NCBI RefSeq assembly: GCF_040115645.1
Contig: NC_089556.1
Coordinates: 1,426,001 to 1,490,000, forward strand
DNA from: Euwallacea fornicatus
Lineage: Eukaryota > Arthropoda > Insecta > Coleoptera > Curculionidae
DNA: 64,000 bases
Direction of reading: 5' to 3'
Every line of letters starts with the position of its first letter. The first letter of the stretch is position 1. Both the position numbers and the translations under genes were made by a program. Shown here piece by piece: positions 24,101-36,042 of the stretch. The notes under the pieces are model-generated. The model worked only from the letters and a program-made list of their open reading frames with translations, had not been told where the DNA came from and did not search any database.

Positions 24101-27100
24101 ATATTATGTTCTTCACCAAGGTGTCTCGAGATATCCATCGAAGTCGATAGTGGATTTTTTTCCGACATCTTTCTTATTAATTTCTCAGTACTTTTTAGGT
24201 ACTTTTTAGGTTTACCTGGCCTTGGAGAATTGTCTACCGTACCACGTTCACGAAAACGTTTTAACATTTTTGATATTGTTCCTTTGGGGACATTTGAAGC
24301 CCTAGAAATATCACACTGCTTGTGTCCGTTCCTAGAGAACTCAACAACGCGTTGTTTTAATTCTCGAGACAAATGACTTTTTGGCACTGTTACTGCAATT
24401 TAACTCTATTGTTTAACATACGAATTCTAGAAATTTAATGATATTTGCTTCTTTATCGAGAAATACAAAAAAATTCCATGCTTTTGTCCACAGTAAATTT
24501 TTGCTTCTATCCTTGTTCGAAATCAAATTCCAGTAAATACCAATATACCAAGGAAGGCGGTAAAGAATTAAAAGTAGAATCTGCTATATATTTCAAATTC
24601 CAAGTACCCGTTCATTAAAAAAAAGCGATATTTAAAAAGTTCTCATACTTATGGCTGCTACTGTAGATATCACTCAACGGGTTTTACCTGTAGTTTCCAC
24701 AAGAAAACCCTTTTCCAGAATAAAATCGAAACATCAATATAAACCAGTCAAAAGGAACTAAGGACCGATTCTATAAACACCCATAAAGTTAATTCTTTAT
24801 ATTTTTTTAATTTATCAAATTTTGGGTTCCTTAGAGAATAATCAGGCTCAAACTTAACACTTAGTTTTCAAAAATTCGGCAGAAAGTGATAAAGATATTA
24901 AAGAATTACTGCAAATATTTAATTTTTTTTTAACAGACTTCAGTGTCGTAATAACTTAACAAACGCAATAAATAAATAAAATTAATAATGGGTGTGTCCG
25001 CTTCGGGCTAGTGGGACGTCCTGACTCCGTCTGGGCATGGAGTTGATTAAGTTTGAGTTTGGAATGTCGTTCCATTCTCCTGAAGCATTTCTGCCAGGTC
25101 ATCTAAATTCTCGGCATTTGGACGCTCTCGCAACCTTCTCTGAAGAACGTCCCGAAGTTGTCTTGTGCACTTTCACTCCCTCCAGGTTTACAGGTTGCGG
25201 TCAACATGTCCGAGTTTATAAACAACGTTGACAGGAATATTTCTACATTGCAATGTTCCGTCGCGAGTTTTGCATTTCTCTAAATTGCTGTGCGTTCAAC
25301 AGAGAATAGAGAACCATTAGATTAGTTAAACATAGAACAGAAAAAGACTAAAAATATTTATCGCGTCAAGAGGGTTCATCCTGTTTCTGGAAATTACCAG
25401 AAGGATTTGAATAGCGACGACCTCCTCATAAGTTGAAATTATGACGACATGCAGAGCGAAATCATAAGGGTGGCATCGGGAATCATCCGATGGAGCATGT
25501 AAACCTGAACAGCTATTCCACTCGAGGACCAAAAAAATGAAAATCCCGAAATACCCTGGTAAATTGCAATGAAAGTATATTTAAGGACTGTCGGAGATGT
25601 TTTAGAAAATTGTTCAAACCTGTCGAATCGGCCTAATCTTGACGTCACTAACCTTAACCCTAAGGAACTTTATCGAAGGTTACCTCCAAGGTTCTGATCT
25701 AAACTCGCGCTTTCGACCTCTTTTTCGATACAGCGAGCTTTTGGATAAATCCTCCGCAATTAAATCAGCTCGGATTTAATAATGTGTTTTTTCTTCAAGT
25801 GCTAATGGAACTATTAGAGCCGAGTGCAAAGTTTGGCATGAAAACTGAAAGGATGTGTCGTCACACGAAAAAATATGCATTATTTGCCTCAAATTAACTC
25901 ATCAGTAAGCAAATTCGAGATATTCGCATCAATATTTATTCAAAGGCCCTGAAGGACGCGATTTGCAGGAAATCCCCGGAATTGCGGTGCGTGGGCGGGA
26001 ACGAATTAGAGCATTTTGATGTGACACCAAAATGAGCCATATTTTGTTGAAACAAATAGGACGAAACTGACGTAAAAAACCTGCTGAAAAAATCTATTCC
26101 AGTTTTTAGGGGGAAAATTAAGGTCAAAGTATGTTTCACATTGTGAAGGTGGTACTTAGCGCTAGTTAATGAAGAAACCGATACATTTGTGCGTTAATCA
26201 GCGATTATTTTTAGTCGGGTTGAGGAGCTGCGGACAGGATGTCCACCCAATGAAAAATGACCTCAACGGAATCTTGAGGATTAGTCAGATTAAATTATTT
26301 TCAAAACAGACGGACTCCTTGGCTTTAAAAAGTTTCGCAACTCCGAGAGTGTTTGTAAATATTGATCCTTAAACGATCTTGCGTCCAAGCTTTAAGGCGC
26401 CCATCTGTGCTATTGGGGCTTGAGCATTTGCAAAAAGAAAAAAAAAACAAACAAGCAGGAAATTTTTTTTAAAGTCAAATGTTACGTGTACTATATATAC
26501 CCATAGAGCTTGGAAGTGCGCAGGTGAAAGTTAATCTACCGTGGGATGGTTCAAAATTGCCAAAAAATATTTTTAACGCTTTCGAGAGCGGATCGTAATT
26601 TATACTTAAAACTTTTTCAATGATAAGCCGTGTAAAACTTCAGCTTTATTGATTGTGCTCCAGTAAAAGTATCGCTGGTACGTAGTCAGGAAACTATTTC
26701 CATGTCTCATCTTGTAAACAACTTCAATCTGGACACGAAGTTTAGAGCCAAATCCAGTATCTTGAAGAATTTAAATACATAATGCGTATCATCTATTCAA
26801 TGAAAAATCGTTTTCATGTAACCATTCACACACGTATTTTAAAAATAACGAGCGTGACGCTTATATGCGTCAATTCGAAGGCGATTTTTGTTAGATTCCA
26901 ACAGTGTTTTGTACCATTTGAACAATGCCATGGACTTGTGGTGTTTGAACTCATGTTTGGTTTATTTTCGCATTTCCGTGGCTATTATTTGAATCCGCAT
27001 TCCTGTGGGGTACTGATCGCTTAATTAAATAATCTTTTTGCCACGACCGCGTACAATGCATAAAACCCTCCGATTAAAGCCTCGAAGGCTTAGAATCTTA

Positions 27101-30100
27101 CGGATATCAGCAAACTAAACGGGATTTTGGGTACATACCCCGTGGCAAATGCGCAAAGATGACCATTCGAAAGGGAAGTGCGATTAAAACGCTTGTTGGA
27201 TCACTCGGCAATCCGTGGTTCAGATTTAAAAAGAGTCTCCAGACGAGTGGAATTTAATTCGAATCAAATAATCCTGGGTTTCTCGAAGTTCTTGCCCTAC
27301 GTGACAACGCTGCACGTCAAGGTTTGACCTGTATTCCTGTGAAAATTAAACTTCAATCGTTAGAAAAAATCGCTAATCGAGCCGGTGCCGTTTCCTCGAT
27401 GTTCCAAGAGAATCGAATTCCTTGATGCTCCTGGGATGGATCTCGGAATTTACAGAAATCGCGTTTGAATTTTTCGTTTGGCTCTTGTGCCTTTTTAGAC
27501 ATTTGTCCCGAACCTGAACCTAAGCAAGTAATTTAAACTGACCTCCACTCGCCCCTAAGCTGAGACTCGGCTTCAACATAAGAAATTCGGACAAAACTGT
27601 AATATGACATAAAACCTGGATATGCCAGGAAAAAATTCGCACCCGTTTATTTTATATTTGATATAAACAGCAATAATTTAACTCACTTTTAAACAGCAAT
27701 AAAATTTGGTTGGGATTCTCTTCCGCGTGTTTTGCAATCAAATTTTTCGATCTCAAATTCGGACCGTCCAATGTAAACAACATTTAATTTAAATTTTGTT
27801 GCTCTTCTAAACCTAAACAATGCAACTTATTAATTTGTCTCGTCTATTCAATTATGAGACCCATAGATGAGTCTATTTTTAATCATATGTACCTACCTAT
27901 ATTCAGCTGAAACTCGAACTGAGTTATTTTCTAAACAACCATTGTTGCAGGCGAGTCAAAACAAACTCTCGAAGGCCTTGGGAATCCTGAAAAACTCATT
28001 CAGTTTTAAAGGCACACAAGCCGTAAAATAGTTAGTTTACAAACTGGGTGCGTCTATTTAAAAAAAAACTCACTAGGTCAGATCGTATTTATGTGGCTAA
28101 TGGCGAACAAACAATTATCACGAGACTCTTTATGGTTGCTTTACAATTCCAGAAACTTGATTGAAAATACGTAACTTACTAAGAAACTGTCAAAACTGAA
28201 GACGCGTATTGGGTTCCTAAAGATGCTATGTCCAGTCAAAAATGAGTTTAATTTAGAAATTTCACGTTTATTTCTTAATCGGCTTAATGCGCAATTATCG
28301 CGATTTTTCCTGGTCTAATCGAGGTTTGAAGTCGATTTCCCCAGCACTCCTCAAATGATAATTGTGCATGTTCCTGCTAAAATGGCGAATGCGCTCAACC
28401 GCAGAGAGCGTACTTCGGTGCATGCGCGCGGTCTCGTCAGGCCCGGGAAGATTGAAAATCAACTACCGATCACCTTGCCACCTGCAACAAATTCCTCTAA
28501 AAAAATCCGCTCTTCGACAGCCTTTTGCTATGGAGGTTTACCGCGGATTACCTCAATCATCTGCCCTCCCTGTCTAATCTTCGCTCTCGTCCGAGTTCCC
28601 ACTTTAACCACGGGTTTACTGGGAATTCGCACGAGTGTTCGCCGAATTGTTCATTCTGAAATTTCCGCGAACCCGCCAGGCAGGTATACAAAAGAAGGCA
28701 AAGCCCCCGAATTAAATTGAAACGAAGGGCCGATAAAATGGCGATTGATCGGGCTTAATCACTGTATTTATTCGACGCGTGAAATGCACAAATGTAGGAA
28801 TGGGATTTTGAGCAAAACGAACATCTTGCCCGTCAAAACATTCGCTAATAGAGGAGAATTTGAAAATAAACACTGTTGCACTTAAAAGCACTAATAAATG
28901 CATCCATCCCGCAGATTTATCGGGCACAGTTTGACAAAGAAATATTAATGCCCCACATTTTATTTATAGCTCCAAAATAAGATGCAGGCAAAACTAACTG
29001 GCGCTAAATATCTGACCCAGTTGCTTTGTGCTATCGTGGAATTTCTCTTTTACCTGGTCATCAGCGTACCTGGCCTGTGTAATTTACCTCGGCCGGGATT
29101 CTTTGGGGTAATATATAATTGCTTGTGTAACACCGAATGATATAAATTCAGGCACATAAATCGATTGTTTATAATCAAGGTTGATTTAGTGCACTAGCAC
29201 TGAGTTGCCAAATTTTATTGGGCCTTTAGTGAACAAAACGAGGACCTGATGTATTTCGTAAATATTGATACCTTCGTTTGATATGGTGTATTATGTGGGT
29301 CAATAGGTATCCGCATTGCTCACTGATTTGCCAATTTGTTAAAGGAGAGGGGTATTAACACCTCCGTGGAATTCCACAAACGGAACGTTCGTAGACGCAT
29401 CGTTAAGGGTGTTTGGAAATTCACCGAAACGAGACGATTTCATTCAGTTGAAGGGTCGACATCGCGCTGGGGCCTTGACAATGCGAAAATAACTTAGAGC
29501 ATCCCGCGCGCCACTGCTGCTCCTCAACTCCTCAAATCTGTAGATACTGAGGCGCAACGAGCAGACCCGGTAGAAACTGTCCCAATGGAATATGCGAATG
29601 CTCGATATCAGGCGAACGTGTCCGTCCAAATTACTTCAGATCCTCTGATGGTCGTTTCCGGGTGGTCACTCTCTGTCACTCGAAATTTCGCGAAGGCCCC
29701 GGCTCGGTCCGGGTTCTTCGAAATCCCCGATCACTCGGCCGAGTTCTTCAAACCCTCACAGGCAGATCGGTCCGATGCTGGAGTAAATGCTTCACTCGTG
29801 AAGCAGCCGATCGAGTCGAACCTAAGTTTGATGAGAATCTGCGTGATTTTGCTGCTCAAAAAGGTCAAGAAGGACACGTCTGTTGCTTATTATTCGCTCC
29901 TGTTGGTTATAGTTCGGTACCTCCTCCGGTGGGTGTTAAATGTAAAAATCGATACCGTGGTTCTGGGACATCGATTCAGATATGCCATTGGTCCAGGGGG
30001 CTGCTGAAGGCGCCGGGAGAATTAACGCATGACGAGAACCATGGCCCTTTTTTTAAGTGAAAGCGAAAGGAATGTATTTCCAGTTTGTTTAAGTAAATCT

Positions 30101-33100
30101 CTAAGCATTCCGGCTCCAAGAAATAGATCACCATTCGGTAAAATCAATACAGTAGCGGGAATCGTCGTAAATCTTCCGTTCGAATTTCCCGAAAAATGTT
30201 TTTCCCATTGTTTAAGGAAAATCAGCGGATTGTTTTGTGTATTTTCTTTCCAGATCTATTGCACATTGTTTATCGAATTACACGGAGAATGTCCCTGGAA
30301 CCCGTGGGGAATGAGGAAAATATCGTTTGGCAGTCAGCAATTCGCTGAACTGGTGGGACTTTCTTCGCACAACGCAACGAACGAAATCCTAAATCTACGT
30401 CATCTCGCGCGTTCGCCGCAAAATGGCGGCCGAGGTCGCCAAGGGATTCGAACTGAATTTAAAGCCGTTGAAACGTCTTCGAAATCTTAATTTGTTTAAA
30501 GAAATGGCGCCAAAGCGAATTTAATCGGAACTTCGATACCATCAAGGATTGCGACACTCCAGATTATCCTTGAGGTTCCCTGTTTTGCAACCACGACTTT
30601 AAGTGACAAAGTAAAATTGCTGTTGCAATAAATTTCCTGAGGATTTTCGAAAAAAAAAATGGATACCAAGTAACAAACGATGCGTGGTCATTTCTCGTTA
30701 AATCGTAAAGTAATGAGGTACGCCTGTCTACCGTTTCCTTGAAAACGTTTTTAAAATGGTTAGGTATGTGCAAATTGGCGAAAAATGCCAGCGTTTGTTT
30801 GCTCATGTACGCTCACTATTGAGTCATCCAGAAATTAGTAATTTCTTGCCTTTTTTACTCTTGCAGAAATCGCTCATTACCCAATATTGTAGTGTCGATA
30901 TTTATATCCAAAGCTCCGCTGTGCCAAACATGTGCCAGCTCCCATCTCCAAAACCCGAATCCTAACATCATTACATGCATTCCTAAAATTACTTACGCAC
31001 AATTGAAGTCACTTAAATTAAGTTTACATTTCTTCATATTTTATGAAGTTCAAAGAATGTTTCGAGTGTTTACATTAAAGTGGGTCAGCCGGTCAAGAAC
31101 AATTTTTTAAGCCAAATTTGTTTAAACTTCACTCAAATAAGTTTTGACACAGAAATAGATCTTCGAATCGATGCATCATAATGACGAAATTCACTTGCAA
31201 TAAACCTAATAATATGCCTTGGTTTTGCTATTGCAGATCTTCTATACAGACAGACTCTGACGATAAACAACACGTCCCTGGAAGTAGAAATCGTCGACGT
31301 TTGCAGTTGCGACCTGGAAGCTTTCCCTGAAGAGGCCATCTACTGGGCCGATGCCGCTGTCGTCGTCTACGATGTCACCTGCAGAACGTCCTTTTCGCAA
31401 GCTTCAGAAATGCTTCAGAAGGTCTTGCAGTTGAGGCCTCAGATTCCGACGGTACTGCTGGGAAATAAGGCTGATCTCGAGCATCTCAGAAAGGTAGGTT
31501 TTCCTCCGTTTGCTCTACTTCTCTTCAGATTTAATACGAAAATTCGCAAAATATTTGCGTGATTTTTTTCTGAAAAATTCTCCACCTACACTTTTCTTGT
31601 CTGAATTCACACTCTTGCTGCCTTAAAAATCTGTTGGGAGTTGGAGGCAGCATCTCCTCAAAATGGCCCTTTTTCACAGATAATCAATTTTGATATCTCA
31701 AAAGATCACTTTTTTTCGAGATATGTGGAAAACGTTTCTTCTTCCTTTCCGAATTCAAGATTTACGTAAATTGGTGTTTCTCTATATTCGGTTGACATTT
31801 TGAGATTCTAAATGGAGGGAATGCTTCTCCCCTCAACGAAGACTTGTTCGGACTTCTCACACCTCATTTTAGGTCTTTGTGTGTGAAATATGTGAAAAAA
31901 TCATTCTCTCTTAACAGTTCAGAATTTATGCATTTTTAATTTTCTCTCTATTCTCTTCGAAGTTTTGATGCACGAAATTGGGCAAGTATTTCACCTTCCG
32001 AAGGTGATTAATTTAGGTTTCTCATTACTGGAACAAACATGCGCCAAACTTAAAATAAAAATCGAGGGAAAAGGCTCCTTTCTTCTCTCTAAAAAGCCTG
32101 GAAATTTTGGAAGGCAGAGTCTACCTCATCACCAGTTTTTCCAGTGTATGTTCGCCATTAAAAAGGTGCAAAATTTATGGCAATTTAGCACTGACCCACG
32201 ACATTGTATCCACTTGTGGCCACTTTTAACCAAATTTCAAGGCATAAACTGAAGTGCATGCGAATAAACAAATTTGATATTTCTTGTTGCCTTAACTATT
32301 AATTGAGGCAATTTCATTCTTAAGTCCAAACATCCTCTCTGTCCCAGTTTTTGATTTAGGACGCCTCCATTGTGGCTTTTCCTTTTCATTGAGCTGCGTT
32401 CAATGTTCCTTTAATTATTAATGGGTAAACAAGATTATCGTAATAAGAAACATACATTAATATTGGCAAGCAATCTTAGAATTTCAAGGGGATTATATGC
32501 ATGAATGAGGAAGGAGTTAATGGCGATTTATGACTGTCCTTAAAAGTTTTAAATAAATTTGACCAGAACTTTGGGTTCCCGGAACCTGGATCCCGCCGGG
32601 ATTCCCCTGCAAGTCTCCCACATTTTTTGACGTTAATAAATATCTAGCTTCCTTTCAAATTGAATAAAATTCCTTCCAGGGATATTGATCTAAACTCATA
32701 AAAGAGCCATTGACTTGAGTGTTGAACTCAAGCTTTATCGCTCGTGTCCTTTCAAACTAAAAATCAAATTTCAATCGCTGCGATGAAAAGCTTTTTTCTA
32801 AAAGCAAAAGCTCTTAAGCCTGATGGGTGCTTATATTGATTTTATTAGATGTAGGATCGGATGTAAGGCGAATTAGAAAATAAAGATATTCGAGATTTGA
32901 AGGTTGCACTTAAGGACGAGTGTAAATCCGGCATATTTCTGTATGTAGTTGCCTTGGAATCTTCAAATCGTTTGCCAATATTGAAACATGCTTTCGCGAC
33001 AATAGAACGAGCTTGCTCGCTCATTATAAGTGATTGAAAACCCCGATTTAAATTAGCAAAAGCTGCAAGTATAAAAGTGGCGAATGGCATCATCCTGTAG

Positions 33101-35410
33101 AGGACACAGTCGTTTGGAATTATCAAACCCGAGGAGCCGTTAACGAATTTCATGTAGACCTCGGCAAATGAGTTCAACTCATAAAGGTCATTAAAAGTTT
33201 CGGGCTACTTTTCTGTGACAGACCAAGAAATGAGGTTTATGGAACCGATAATTGCTCCATTAAAGGATGAAAGATTGGCAAGGTTGCGACAAATTGCGTG
33301 TGCGCATTTCTCGAAGAAAAAGATAATTGGACCATCGTGCCTTAAAATGTTAATAAACACCGCAAACCTTGAGTCGATTTCTTCAATATTATTCAACGGA
33401 ATCCTAACAAAAAAGCTGCTTCTTTTTTGAATGTAGAACTACGGAGTAAATATTTGAAATACCTCATGGTTTACGACTTTTAAATCCTCGCACCTGCTTC
33501 TAAGAGCCAAACTCAGTACAGAAAAACTCATTTCAGTTGTTAAGATTTCAGCAATCCATAAACTTTGCTGCTTCCAAACATTCAGAGTCCAAATCTGGAA
33601 GAGCCTTTATAAACAGATTTCACAAAAACAACTTTCGTTATTTTTCCCACGAAAATATATGAACACCAGAAGAGTGTACGAGTAACTCTCCTAATTTAGA
33701 TATGACCGTGCCCATTTTTCACGCGTTCAAACCTGTGGTAAAGCATGTTTTCCAGGAAATCTCCCGTGTTACGAGCTTAATGAAACAGCACCGATGGAAA
33801 GTTCCGAACTTTCACTGCGCTTCAGCTCATGGAGGTGCCGTTTGAATCTAGGAATTTTCTGGAAGTTAACCCTCTTTTCATAAAATAATCACCGTTAAAC
33901 CACATGTGACTGACCCTAAATGGGGGTATACATATATCCCGGACCATTTAATATCTGCCAGGAAAAAAATTTCCAGAAATGGTTAGGGAGAGCCATAAAC
34001 TAGAATGGGATTGATGACCACACACACAGACACAAACTGGAGCTTTAACTTGATGGAAATCCAGACGTGAAAAATGATTTTCTCCCACTTTAAGGCCGTC
34101 CAGGCATATGCTGAAAAAAAGACGTAATTTGTAACGCGATTTGCCTTCGACATTGTGATTTGTGTGCACGAGCATAGAGCTCTTTATCTTGCAACACATG
34201 AAAATTACCAGAGAAAGGCTTCTAGGAAAGCAAATTAGGAAAAATGGGGTCGTTGTTCCTCGGATCAATTTTACGTGTGTTTAGCAAATTTATAGGCACG
34301 CTAGAGCCATTCTATGGCGTCTGGAATCCCAAATAGAGAAAATGAGGGAGCGAAAATAGATTTGATATCTAGATAGGAAGCCTGGTACGAGATCGAAGTC
34401 GGTTTTGAAACATTAGCGAAACTGACTGTGTAACATAACGCAGAAAGTGAACTGTTCCTGCTTGAGTGCTTCGTCTTAATTATGAAATGTTTCGACTTCA
34501 GGGTAGATCAGAATACTTTTGTTAGCCACTGGGGGGCACGCACATATAAATACATTTCTCAAAAATTTTCTTAATAGGACTGACCTTCAGCGAAATAAAC
34601 GTATTCAGTACACTCACAAGACACAGCTAATTTAGGCAATACACCGTACACCCGGACCCCAATAGCCCTTGACTAGGTTTGCCTCCAAACTGTTGTGATC
34701 GGATCTGATGAATTTTATGTCTGTTTTCAAATGTTTGATGGTTATTTACTATATAAATCGATATTTCAAGTTGATACCTACATGTTGTCCGAAGACGAAA
34801 CAAACTAATAAGCGCAATGTCACTTTGATAAATTCTGGCTCCTCCAGCCAAAAATCCCTTTTGCCAGATAAATTCTGGTTACTTTGCCAAATAAAAATAT
34901 ACATCAGAACGGACTGTCTTATGAGGTAACCCAATATTTATGAGAAAATTATTATAAAATACCCAATTCCAGCGAGTTCAATATAAATATATTTAGAACG
35001 CTCTGCTGGGAACTTCAAACATTAAGCGATTATTGACTATTACATACCATATTCTCCAGGAAAATGCAATATTCTAATAGTATTTTCCATTGTTGCAGGT
35101 CGAGGAAACCGAAGGCCGTACCGTGGGAATCCAGAACAATTGCACTTTCTACGAAGTGTCCGTAGCAGACAACTCCCAGGAAATTTACCAAGCTTTTGAT
35201 ATGGTCCTAAATGAGTGCAGACAAAGCACCCAAAAAACCAGAAAGTTCTCTGTGTCCAAAATGATCGGTTCTCTCATAGGCAACGTGAATCCCAAGCCTC
35301 ATTCCGACACCAAGCAGGGGGGTACCGTGGTGGTTTGCCATAAATCCGATCTGTATAAATCCAGGGTCCTAAGGAGGCGACAGAATTTCACCGCGACTGC
35401 GTCCCTATGA
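18913..35410 (+). CDS. RASL11-like small GTPase (Ras superfamily)
   Basis: A Ras-superfamily small GTPase most like vertebrate RASL11A/B. Coding exons are 18913-18988, 21229-21285, 31237-31493 and 35099-35410. All junctions are GT-AG, phases agree, and the product is 233 residues. The start is the first ATG, three bases into an exon that follows TTTTCCAG. Visible motifs are the P-loop GKSNVGKS (residues 18-25), RRYIGEY in place of switch I (35-41), the G4 box NKAD (121-124) and a G5-like FYEVSV (147-152). RASL11 hallmarks are a basic-aromatic RYIGEY turn, a WADA helix and FYEVSV-(A/S)-(D/E)N. The G3 box is abnormal: DVCSC replaces DTAG/DTPG, and no Gln61-like residue is seen. There is no C-terminal CAAX box; the tail is basic (KSRVLRRRQ). 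RASL11 proteins are poorly characterised; a growth or nucleolar signalling role is known only for vertebrate members. The polyadenylation signal may be AATAAA at 36482-36487. Family assignment is firm as a small GTPase, likely for RASL11. Confidence 0.88.
19820..20260 (+). pseudogene. Degenerate DDE (mariner-like) transposase remnant, second copy
   Basis: The frame at about 19940-20140 reads VRNFLHKQLCDSWIGSNGP, then MRWPARSPDPNQCDFHLI. This is the terminal catalytic region of a mariner-like transposase (typical WIGRxGPxxWPxRSPDLxPxDF). It sits in RASL11-like intron 1 (coding). Frameshifts and the loss of the N-terminal half make it inactive. It shares flanking nucleotide blocks with 17396-17965, 2.4 kb upstream in the same orientation. 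Confidence 0.7.
20430..21085 (+). repeat. Diverged tandem duplication, about 315 bp unit
   Basis: The block at 20509-20615 recurs at 20824-20932. The shared core AAACAAAAACCGAGAAATTG is followed by G(A/G)CTTTCGCTTAATCAT, preceded in both by CGATGA.TTTCA.ATTCG. Similarity continues weakly downstream to CAATCGGCGA and CATC(G/A)TTTTTCAAA. The second unit contains a (CA)n run. It lies in the intron just upstream of the second coding exon of the RASL11-like gene. No coding function is seen. Confidence 0.65.
20986..21011. repeat. (CA)n microsatellite
   Basis: About 12 CA dinucleotides in a row, inside the second unit of the local tandem duplication. Confidence 0.9.
21161..21190. repeat. Poly(A) run of about 30 bases
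   Basis: A nearly pure A homopolymer about 40 bp before the acceptor of the second RASL11-like coding exon. It could be the tail of a decayed retroposon, though no retroposon body is recognised upstream. Confidence 0.85.
22124..22473. mobile_element. Small TIR element nested in the Tc1 copy
   Basis: The left end is ACAGGGCGTCCCATGTG (about 22125). The right end, on the other strand from about 22473, reads TACTGGGCGTCCCGTT. It is about 350 bp with no coding capacity seen, so it is a MITE-like element inside the Tc1 transposon. Confidence 0.6.
22556..22915. repeat. Inverted repeat (hairpin) nested in the Tc1 copy
   Basis: A left arm at about 22558-22611 (TCTTTGAGAGTAAAAGGCAC, then CACTTATCAGTCGACTCGGT and AGGAGGAGG) is matched on the opposite strand by an arm at about 22857-22911 (TCTTTGAGAGTAAAAGGCAC, CACTTATTAGTTGATTCGGT, AGGAGGAGG). 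That is about 54 bp per arm with a few mismatches, around a 245 bp spacer. It is probably a MITE remnant. Confidence 0.75.
23012..23094. mobile_element. Possible very short TIR element
   Basis: CATATAGGGTGTTCTATTT at the left and, read on the opposite strand, ACATACAGGGAGTGG at the right make a weak terminal inverted repeat about 80 bp apart, in the same nested block. The ends are short and imperfect. Confidence 0.35.
23332..23525. mobile_element. Short TIR element truncating the Tc1 transposase
   Basis: The left end is ATACAGGGTGTGCCATTTAA (about 23332). The right end, read on the opposite strand from 23521, is TATACAGGGTCGTCCACGG. The insertion lies at the point where the Tc1 transposase frame loses its family resemblance (after ...LWQHLGRQIRRKKK), so it probably removed or displaced the last third of the C-terminal domain. 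Confidence 0.5.
23453..24387 (-). pseudogene. Tc1 transposase, broken by frameshift, stop and C-terminal loss
   Basis: The N-terminal part (24387 down to 23995) starts MPKSHLSRELKQRVVEF and carries the paired helix-turn-helix DNA-binding domain, with a GRPRK-like RPGKPKKY hook. The C-terminal part (23965 down to about 23540) has the DDE catalytic core: WRDESK (first Asp), HQDNDPKHES (second Asp) and SPDLNPCERLW with Glu 34 residues later, the DD34E pattern of Tc1. Between them, around an A-rich tract (T run at 24004-24018 on the plus strand), the reading frame shifts. In the downstream frame a TAG also interrupts the segment just before HTNWLQKRW. The extreme C-terminus is replaced by another insertion. 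It cannot make active transposase. Confidence 0.9.
24666..31236. other. Remainder of the large RASL11-like intron
   Basis: No exon is recognised. CpG-richer patches (28350-28720, 29440-30480) contrast with the AT-rich surroundings. They have several overlapping open frames on both strands, which is a composition effect and not gene evidence; they are reasonable places to look for enhancers. Confidence 0.4.
31494..35098. other. Last RASL11-like intron; no gene recognised
   Basis: Two consecutive minus-strand open stretches (33430 down to 33205, and 33177 down to 32845) read SFAEVYMKFVNGSSGLI and RGFQSLIMSEQARSIVAKAC among others. They have protein-like composition but I recognise no family, and both strands are open in part of the region. 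The rest shows nothing. Confidence 0.35.
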
Positions 35411-35571
35411 CTAGAAGAAGAGAATGAGAGTTAAATTGAATTTTTAATCTTACTATTATTATACTGAAATCAGTATGGAAGTTGATTGTTGTTGATCAAC
35501 TAATGCCCTCAGTTTTATGAGGTAGCTGATAAGTTGTGATTCAGAGAAATTTAGAGGTTCCTTGGTATGAT

Positions 35572-36042
35572 GTGCGGAACGTAACATATCATCATAGAGA
35601 TATTACAGGGGACGATAGCGCGCAGAAGAATAATTTTAAAATGCTAATAGACCCTAGGTCAAAAAAGCACCATTTTCGATATACAGGGTGGCGTTTGCAG
35701 CATTTTCCTATCTTTCGTCGTTTTCATAGAATTTGCAAAAATGTCGATCGATGGAGGGTATGAATGTTAAGGGAGTTAAGAAAAAAATTATCCGGTTTTG
35801 TTGTCAAATATCTGAAGCAATTCATCACAATTAATCAATTTTTTTAAAATAAAATTAAATCCAAACGAAAACGAAATCTCAAAAACTGTTGAAAATGACC
35901 TTTAAAAAATGGGAAACTTTGACACCGTGTATGTCGAGAATGGTGCGTTTTTTACCAAGGGCCTCATAGCATTTTTTTCTTATTTTGCAGAGTACTATCG
36001 CTCCCCGAATTATCTCTAAGACAATATGTTACGGCCTATATA
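35572..36042. mobile_element. Family A TIR element, short copy
   Basis: The left end GTAACATATCATCATAGAG, with the GGGGACGATAGCGC and TTTTCGATATACAGGGTGGC blocks, is mirrored by a right end ending AGAGTACTATCGCTCC...ACAATATGTTACGGC. The layout matches the 2817-4554 copy but with a much shorter interior (471 bp in total). It lies 160 bp after the RASL11-like stop codon and so is probably transcribed as part of the 3' untranslated region. Confidence 0.7.

Larger units (their letters stand above)
22007..24665 (-). mobile_element. Tc1-family DNA transposon, broken and carrying nested elements
   Basis: Terminal inverted repeats bound the element: CAGTAGCGGCCATAAGTGTG at 22009 and, from the other strand at 24663, CAGTAGCAGCCATAAGTATG. 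Each is flanked by TA, the target-site duplication expected for Tc1 (22007-22008 and 24664-24665). The transposase lies on the minus strand at 23453-24387. At about 2.65 kb it is longer than a usual 1.6-1.7 kb Tc1, because at least three small TIR elements are inserted between the left end and the transposase gene. It sits in the 10 kb intron of the RASL11-like gene, in reverse orientation. Confidence 0.9.

Noticed and set aside
23915..24376. 153-residue plus-strand frame
   Set aside because: It is the antisense of the Tc1 transposase DNA-binding domain.
28355..30490. Cluster of overlapping 120-150 residue frames
   Set aside because: Several phases on both strands are open at once, products have no family resemblance and no consistent splice sites. 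CpG-rich intron sequence.
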